Origin: Planctomycetaceae bacterium
GTDB lineage: Bacteria; Planctomycetota; Planctomycetia; Pirellulales; Pirellulaceae
Assembly (NCBI GenBank): GCA_002685655.1
Contig: NYXM01000177.1
Coordinates: 1 to 10,840 of the forward strand
DNA: 10,840 bases
Reading direction: 5' to 3'
Below, in pieces: positions 7,592-10,840 of the stretch (positions within the stretch are counted from its first letter, which is position 1; the number at the start of each line of letters is the position of its first letter). The notes below the pieces were generated by a model, which was given only the letters and a program-made list of their open reading frames with translations, made no database searches and was not told where the DNA came from. Both the position numbers and the translations under genes were made by a program.

Positions 7592-9144
7592 GGTATGTCA
7601 CCCTCGTCTTGGGAGCGCCGGACAAGAGCCGCCTTTCGCTGCGCAAAAGCACGCACTTTTTCGGAAGACAAGACGACTTCTTGCGAAGTCTGTGCTTGCC
7701 ACGTTGCATCGCGTGAGTCAGCGCTCTCGCTGGTAACAGTGTGGCCCGGCCCACTTGCCGAGCGGGCAACCGAAACGTCCAGCCCGACGCGTGCGTTGGG
7801 TACGGGAGAGACGATCACGCGGTCGCTCAGTGACAGGCCGTCCCCGCTAGCATCAATCAGGACATTAGCGTCCTCGATACGGACAATCCGCACCGGCTGA
7901 ATCTGAAGTTTACTGTCTTGGACCACCCAGACTTTCTTGCCCGGCCGGATTGCCAGCTCGGGCACGGCGATGAGCGGGCGTCTGGTAACGCAGTGTAGCT
8001 CAACCGCGACGAACATGCCGCGGATCAAGGCGAGCGGGCGATCGTTGTCCTCGCGGGGAAAGACTTCGCTCGCGTGCGGCTGGGTGACAAGAACACGGCA
8101 GGGAATCGTCCGCGTTTCGGTGTCAACGCCCTGTCCGTCAATCCGGCTCAGCACGCCCCGCCAGCGGTACTCTCGTCCGGCTCGTGAGAATCGGATGGTG
8201 GCCGGTAAGTCAGGCAGGCTATGAGGAACGTTGATGTCGCCCGTGGCTTCCGGCCGGACTTCCATGTTCTGATCCACGGACTGGCTGACCGCATTCTCCT
8301 GCGGCGCCGAGTGACTCACCAGGTCAACATCATCGGATCGCAGGTGGCACAGTATCTCGACCGCGGACGTGTCTTCGATTGTGGCTAGAGATGTCCCCGG
8401 CTCTACAATTGAATGGTCTTCCACGTGCGCACGGACAACGAGGCCTGAGATCGGCGCGTGAATCACGGTGCGTTGCTGGTCCAATTTGGCCGTCTTCAAG
8501 GAAATCTGCGTGGCCTCGGCATCCAATGACAACGTCGTCTTCCTCTCTTTCAGTAAACGCAACTGGTTATCCAGTTGCGTGAGGGCCTGCTGTGATGCAA
8601 GGACCGTCATGCGGGCGGTATCGACATCGGCTTGCGAGGCGGCGTTTCGCTTGGCCAATTCGACCGTGCGAGCGTGATCCTGCTGTTGAAGCGCCAGCGA
8701 TTCTCGTGCGATCGCCACCAGACGCTCGGCATTCTGGATTTCCACGTCAACCGTACGCAGGGATGCTTCGGATTGCCGCAACTGCAATTCCAGGCGTTCT
8801 ACCTCCAAGTCGTAGTCGCGTGAATCGAGTCGCAGCAATTCGTCACCCGCACGCACGTAATGTCCTGGCTTGAGGTGGGAATTCTTGAAGACCACGCGGC
8901 CAACGATTTCTGCCGACAACTCGATCTCGCGAAACGGCTGGACCACGCCGCTTGATTCGACAACGACGTTACCGTCGCAGAGTTGAGGCTTGATGACGGA
9001 GACCGGTATCGCCAAATTGCGTGGGGGCCGTTTGCGCATCGCGGGTGCGCGGGTGCCAAACAGGAACAACGTCGCGACCCCGGCTGCCAGGCATGAGAGC
9101 GGCAGAACGTAATGCAACGCCAATGTTCTTGCGGAAATCTTCAC
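7588..9144 (-). CDS. HlyD-type periplasmic membrane fusion protein of the RND pump
   Basis: This 518-residue adaptor links an RND permease to an outer-membrane channel. An N-terminal membrane anchor lies at about 8-30 (HYVLPLSCLAAGVATLFLFG), with no proper lipobox. It is followed by the first lipoyl half (about 75-108, with GHYVRAGDELLRLDSRDY), a long alpha-helical coiled-coil hairpin (about 110-222), the second lipoyl half (VIHAPISGLVVRAHV, about 227-242) and beta-barrel and membrane-proximal regions to about 455. The hydrophilic tail of some 60 residues (ending RKAALVRRSQDEGDIP) is longer than usual, and the barrel has an extra acidic/polar segment near 280-310. I chose the GTG at 9144: it places the anchor at the N-terminus, has AAGGG 10 nt upstream and leaves 7 nt after the FecR-like gene. 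A longer reading from 9213 would add 23 residues in front of the anchor and overlap that gene. The stop overlaps the RND start. Confidence 0.93.
   Translation of the reverse strand: MKISARTLALHYVLPLSCLAAGVATLFLFGTRAPAMRKRPPRNLAIPVSVIKPQLCDGNVVVESSGVVQPFREIELSAEIVGRVVFKNSHLKPGHYVRAGDELLRLDSRDYDLEVERLELQLRQSEASLRTVDVEIQNAERLVAIARESLALQQQDHARTVELAKRNAASQADVDTARMTVLASQQALTQLDNQLRLLKERKTTLSLDAEATQISLKTAKLDQQRTVIHAPISGLVVRAHVEDHSIVEPGTSLATIEDTSAVEILCHLRSDDVDLVSHSAPQENAVSQSVDQNMEVRPEATGDINVPHSLPDLPATIRFSRAGREYRWRGVLSRIDGQGVDTETRTIPCRVLVTQPHASEVFPREDNDRPLALIRGMFVAVELHCVTRRPLIAVPELAIRPGKKVWVVQDSKLQIQPVRIVRIEDANVLIDASGDGLSLSDRVIVSPVPNARVGLDVSVARSASGPGHTVTSESADSRDATWQAQTSQEVVLSSEKVRAFAQRKAALVRRSQDEGDIP
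7601..7605 (-). promoter_or_regulatory. Ribosome binding site of the RND permease gene
   Basis: GAGGG lies 9 nt before the GTG start at 7591 and within the 3' end of the fusion-protein gene. It supports the non-ATG start that forms the GTGA overlap. Confidence 0.7.
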
Positions 9145-9151
9145 GGTTCGA

Positions 9152-10624
9152 CTACCCTTGTGATGCCAGGATGTCCGTTGAACAAAATCGCCTATCGCCT
9201 CGCGAACAGGCACACTTTCGCAGTGCGACGTAAATCATTCTCCGACTCTCCCTTGCAGGGCGTCGCGAGGCGTCGACAATCACCCGAACCAAGTCGGACG
9301 TACGTCTCGGTGATGCCAGATCAAGACTCAGAGTACGGCGGTCCTGACTGAGCGTCACCGTGTCACCGACAAGTCTACCCCTCAGCTCCAATTGGCGACG
9401 TTCGTGCGATTCGCCCGCCGCACGCTGTGAGAATCGGCGAGCGCTGGCCTCGAGCTCTTCGTGGAGAACGATCAAACCCAGCACGGGGCCATCGAACGTA
9501 ATACTCCCCGCGATTCGCTCGGTCCGACGAATCGGCCGAGGTTCCTCTGGATAGTAATGCAGGATGAAACTGCGAACTGTTTCGCCAGACGAAAGTTCTG
9601 ACGGCGTGAGATCCTCTTCGCTGACATACTCTCCCGGTTGAGAGATATTTACCTTGAGCGTTTCCGTGAGGGTGGTCACGTAACCTTCCGGTTCGACGAA
9701 AATGTCGTCGTCACTGCGCACGAAGCGGAGCCGGCGCGGCCATGGTGGGGCAAATCGAAAGGCTCCCGTTGAGCCTTCAATCCCTGACGAAATCGGCCAG
9801 ATCTTCTCAAACGGTGCGGCGTCGAAGTCGACCTTGGCGATATTGGCACCAGCGTCAACTCGGACCGCTTCACCTTCTGTAAGTATTTTTTTTTCGGCAG
9901 ATTCCGGCAGAGCCACCTGGACTTCCCCATCAAAAACGGAGACGCGGGATACGCCGTTTTCGTCGAGATGAATCCCAAATGCGGTACCCAGGTCCGTGAC
10001 TTCCGCCGTAGGTGTATCGACTCGAAATCCTTCCGCTCCTGGCGGGACTGTCGCGGTCAGCAGTCCCGCGGTCAATTTCGTCATGGCGGGGGCAACCAGT
10101 TCGTACCGTGCCGGACCCTGAATGGTGACTTCGACGCCGTCGTCAAACTGCAGTCGGATCACACCACTGCTTAGTGCAATCGACTGTGTTCCCATACGCT
10201 CGCGCCGACGAAGCATAGCTCCGTCCGCCCATTCGACGTCAACAAGATGCGCGACGGTTGCGAAGGATGCTGAAGCAAACGGTTGCTGTGCGATTGGACC
10301 GTCCCGCCGGGACTTCCAGTAGGAAATCCCCAACGCGACGAGGAGGCTCGCCGCCAACACCGCCATAGTCGCTTGGGAGCGGGAAAGGTGCGGGACGGCT
10401 CGACGTGTCTGCGCGGCTTGAGACACCGGCGCCGGCTCGACGTTTGAGATCTCGGCGGCGGCGCTTAATTCGCACTGCAGACGATCGTGCAGCATCACCG
10501 CATGCGCGAAGCGTGTTGCGTGTTCCGGGTCCGCCTTGATCCAATCGCTCAACTGGCACTGTTCGTCATCGGTCAACTCATCATCAAGATACCCGTTGAT
10601 CAGCGTGTTCATGTCGCGATTCAT
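9152..10624 (-). CDS. FecR-like single-pass membrane regulator (putative anti-sigma factor) with extra C-terminal domain
   Basis: The protein has 490 residues. The short cytoplasmic N-terminus (MNRDMNTLINGYLDDELTDD...) resembles the sigma-binding end of planctomycete FecR proteins and lacks a zinc-finger Cys/His set. One transmembrane helix lies at about 85-103 (ATMAVLAASLLVALGISYW). The periplasmic FecR domain follows at about 128-240, with FDDGVEVTIQGPARYELV, FRVDTPTAEVTDLGTAFGI and VSVFDGEVQV. A further domain (about 308-452) has SFILHYYPEE, GSITFDGPVLGLIV and DTVTLSQDRRTLSLDL; I recall similar patterns in secreted planctomycete matrix proteins but cannot verify this. The last 35 residues are basic and Cys-rich and look unstructured. 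It probably holds the neighbouring sigma factor inactive until a periplasmic signal arrives. The start is ATG 10624, with six Gs 9 nt upstream; GTG at 10630 would overlap the sigma stop as GTGA but has poor spacing. Confidence 0.85.
   Translation of the reverse strand: MNRDMNTLINGYLDDELTDDEQCQLSDWIKADPEHATRFAHAVMLHDRLQCELSAAAEISNVEPAPVSQAAQTRRAVPHLSRSQATMAVLAASLLVALGISYWKSRRDGPIAQQPFASASFATVAHLVDVEWADGAMLRRRERMGTQSIALSSGVIRLQFDDGVEVTIQGPARYELVAPAMTKLTAGLLTATVPPGAEGFRVDTPTAEVTDLGTAFGIHLDENGVSRVSVFDGEVQVALPESAEKKILTEGEAVRVDAGANIAKVDFDAAPFEKIWPISSGIEGSTGAFRFAPPWPRRLRFVRSDDDIFVEPEGYVTTLTETLKVNISQPGEYVSEEDLTPSELSSGETVRSFILHYYPEEPRPIRRTERIAGSITFDGPVLGLIVLHEELEASARRFSQRAAGESHERRQLELRGRLVGDTVTLSQDRRTLSLDLASPRRTSDLVRVIVDASRRPARESRRMIYVALRKCACSRGDRRFCSTDILASQG
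9155..9159 (-). promoter_or_regulatory. Ribosome binding site of the membrane fusion protein gene
   Basis: AAGGG lies 10 nt before the GTG start at 9144, immediately before the TAG stop of the FecR-like gene. It favours the short form of the fusion protein over the start at 9213. Confidence 0.55.
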
Positions 10625-10626
10625 GG

Positions 10627-10840
10627 TCACACGCCCCCCGCCGCGGCTTTTCTCTCAACACAACTACGAAGTTGCTCGCGAATGCGCTGCAGTGCCTTCC
10701 TGACCGCGGTGCCGGCCATGCCGATCGAATCGCTGATCGCTGCCGGCTTCAAAAACTGTTCCGCAAACTTCGATGCGCCATGTTTGCGAATCCGAATCAA
10801 AGTGGCCACACGTCGGGTATAAGACCACCCGGTCCGTGGC
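10627..10840 (-). CDS. RNA polymerase sigma-70 family (ECF-type) factor, C-terminal part
   Basis: Only the last 70 or so residues are in the window; the frame is open to the right edge, so the gene begins outside. The visible part fits region 4, the helix-turn-helix that reads the -35 element: PAAISDSIGMAGTAVRKALQ, then RIREQLRSCVER, with the ending 'RIR..L..CVER' common in planctomycete ECF factors. The stop (TGA, 10627-10629) is 2 nt before the FecR-like ATG. A sigma gene directly upstream of FecR is a standard signalling pair, and this one probably directs transcription of its own operon. The assignment rests on a short segment plus context; another small HTH regulator is possible but less likely. 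Confidence 0.75.
   Translation of the reverse strand, partial: PRTGWSYTRRVATLIRIRKHGASKFAEQFLKPAAISDSIGMAGTAVRKALQRIREQLRSCVERKAAAGGV
10634..10639 (-). promoter_or_regulatory. Ribosome binding site of the FecR-like gene
   Basis: A run of six Gs sits 9 nt before the ATG at 10624, in the last codons of the sigma gene. For the alternative GTG at 10630 the spacing would be only 3 nt, so this tract decides for the ATG. Confidence 0.55.

Noticed and set aside
7274..7900. A 208-residue plus-strand reading frame across the fusion-protein/permease junction
   Set aside because: It crosses two real genes on the opposite strand and shows no start signal or domain.

Overview
The window reads as bacterial, and most likely from a planctomycete of the Pirellulales type. 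That placement is an inference from gene content: an ECF-type sigma factor next to a FecR-like membrane protein, an exported sulfatase of more than 1000 residues carrying DUF1566 and EF-hand modules, and Arg/Gly/Pro-rich linkers are all typical of that phylum. No rRNA or other marker gene is present to confirm it.

From about 1250 to the right edge every gene lies on the minus strand and forms one tight run, transcribed right to left: the 3' end of a sigma-70 family factor (10627-10840, cut by the window edge), a FecR-like single-pass regulator (9152-10624), an HlyD-type membrane fusion protein (7588-9144), an RND permease (4361-7591) and a secreted multidomain sulfatase (1248-4355). The junctions are 2 nt, 7 nt, a 4-nt GTGA overlap and 5 nt. 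Each downstream gene has a purine-rich Shine-Dalgarno-like tract 9-10 nt before its start, and each tract lies inside the end of the gene before it. These genes are almost certainly co-transcribed and translationally coupled. The promoter must lie outside the window.

The simplest reading of the unit is that the sigma/FecR pair senses an envelope or surface signal, the fusion protein and RND pump form an inner-membrane/periplasm export module, and the sulfatase acts outside the cytoplasm on a sulfated substrate. The sulfatase is the most unusual gene: signal peptide, two DUF1566 (Lcl_C-like) domains, a pair of EF-hand loops in an Arg/Gly-rich linker, then a complete S1-type sulfatase with the formylglycine motif CMPTR. 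The FecR-like protein also carries an extra C-terminal domain of about 140 residues.

The left 1.25 kb differs. It holds one minus-strand hypothetical gene of unknown family whose C-terminus runs antisense through a plus-strand fragment that looks like an FN3-type domain. The two readings cannot both be right, and a rearrangement or gene-decay boundary near 455-480 is likely. An IS-end-like motif lies between this region and the operon. I see no tRNA, rRNA, CRISPR array or intact mobile element.
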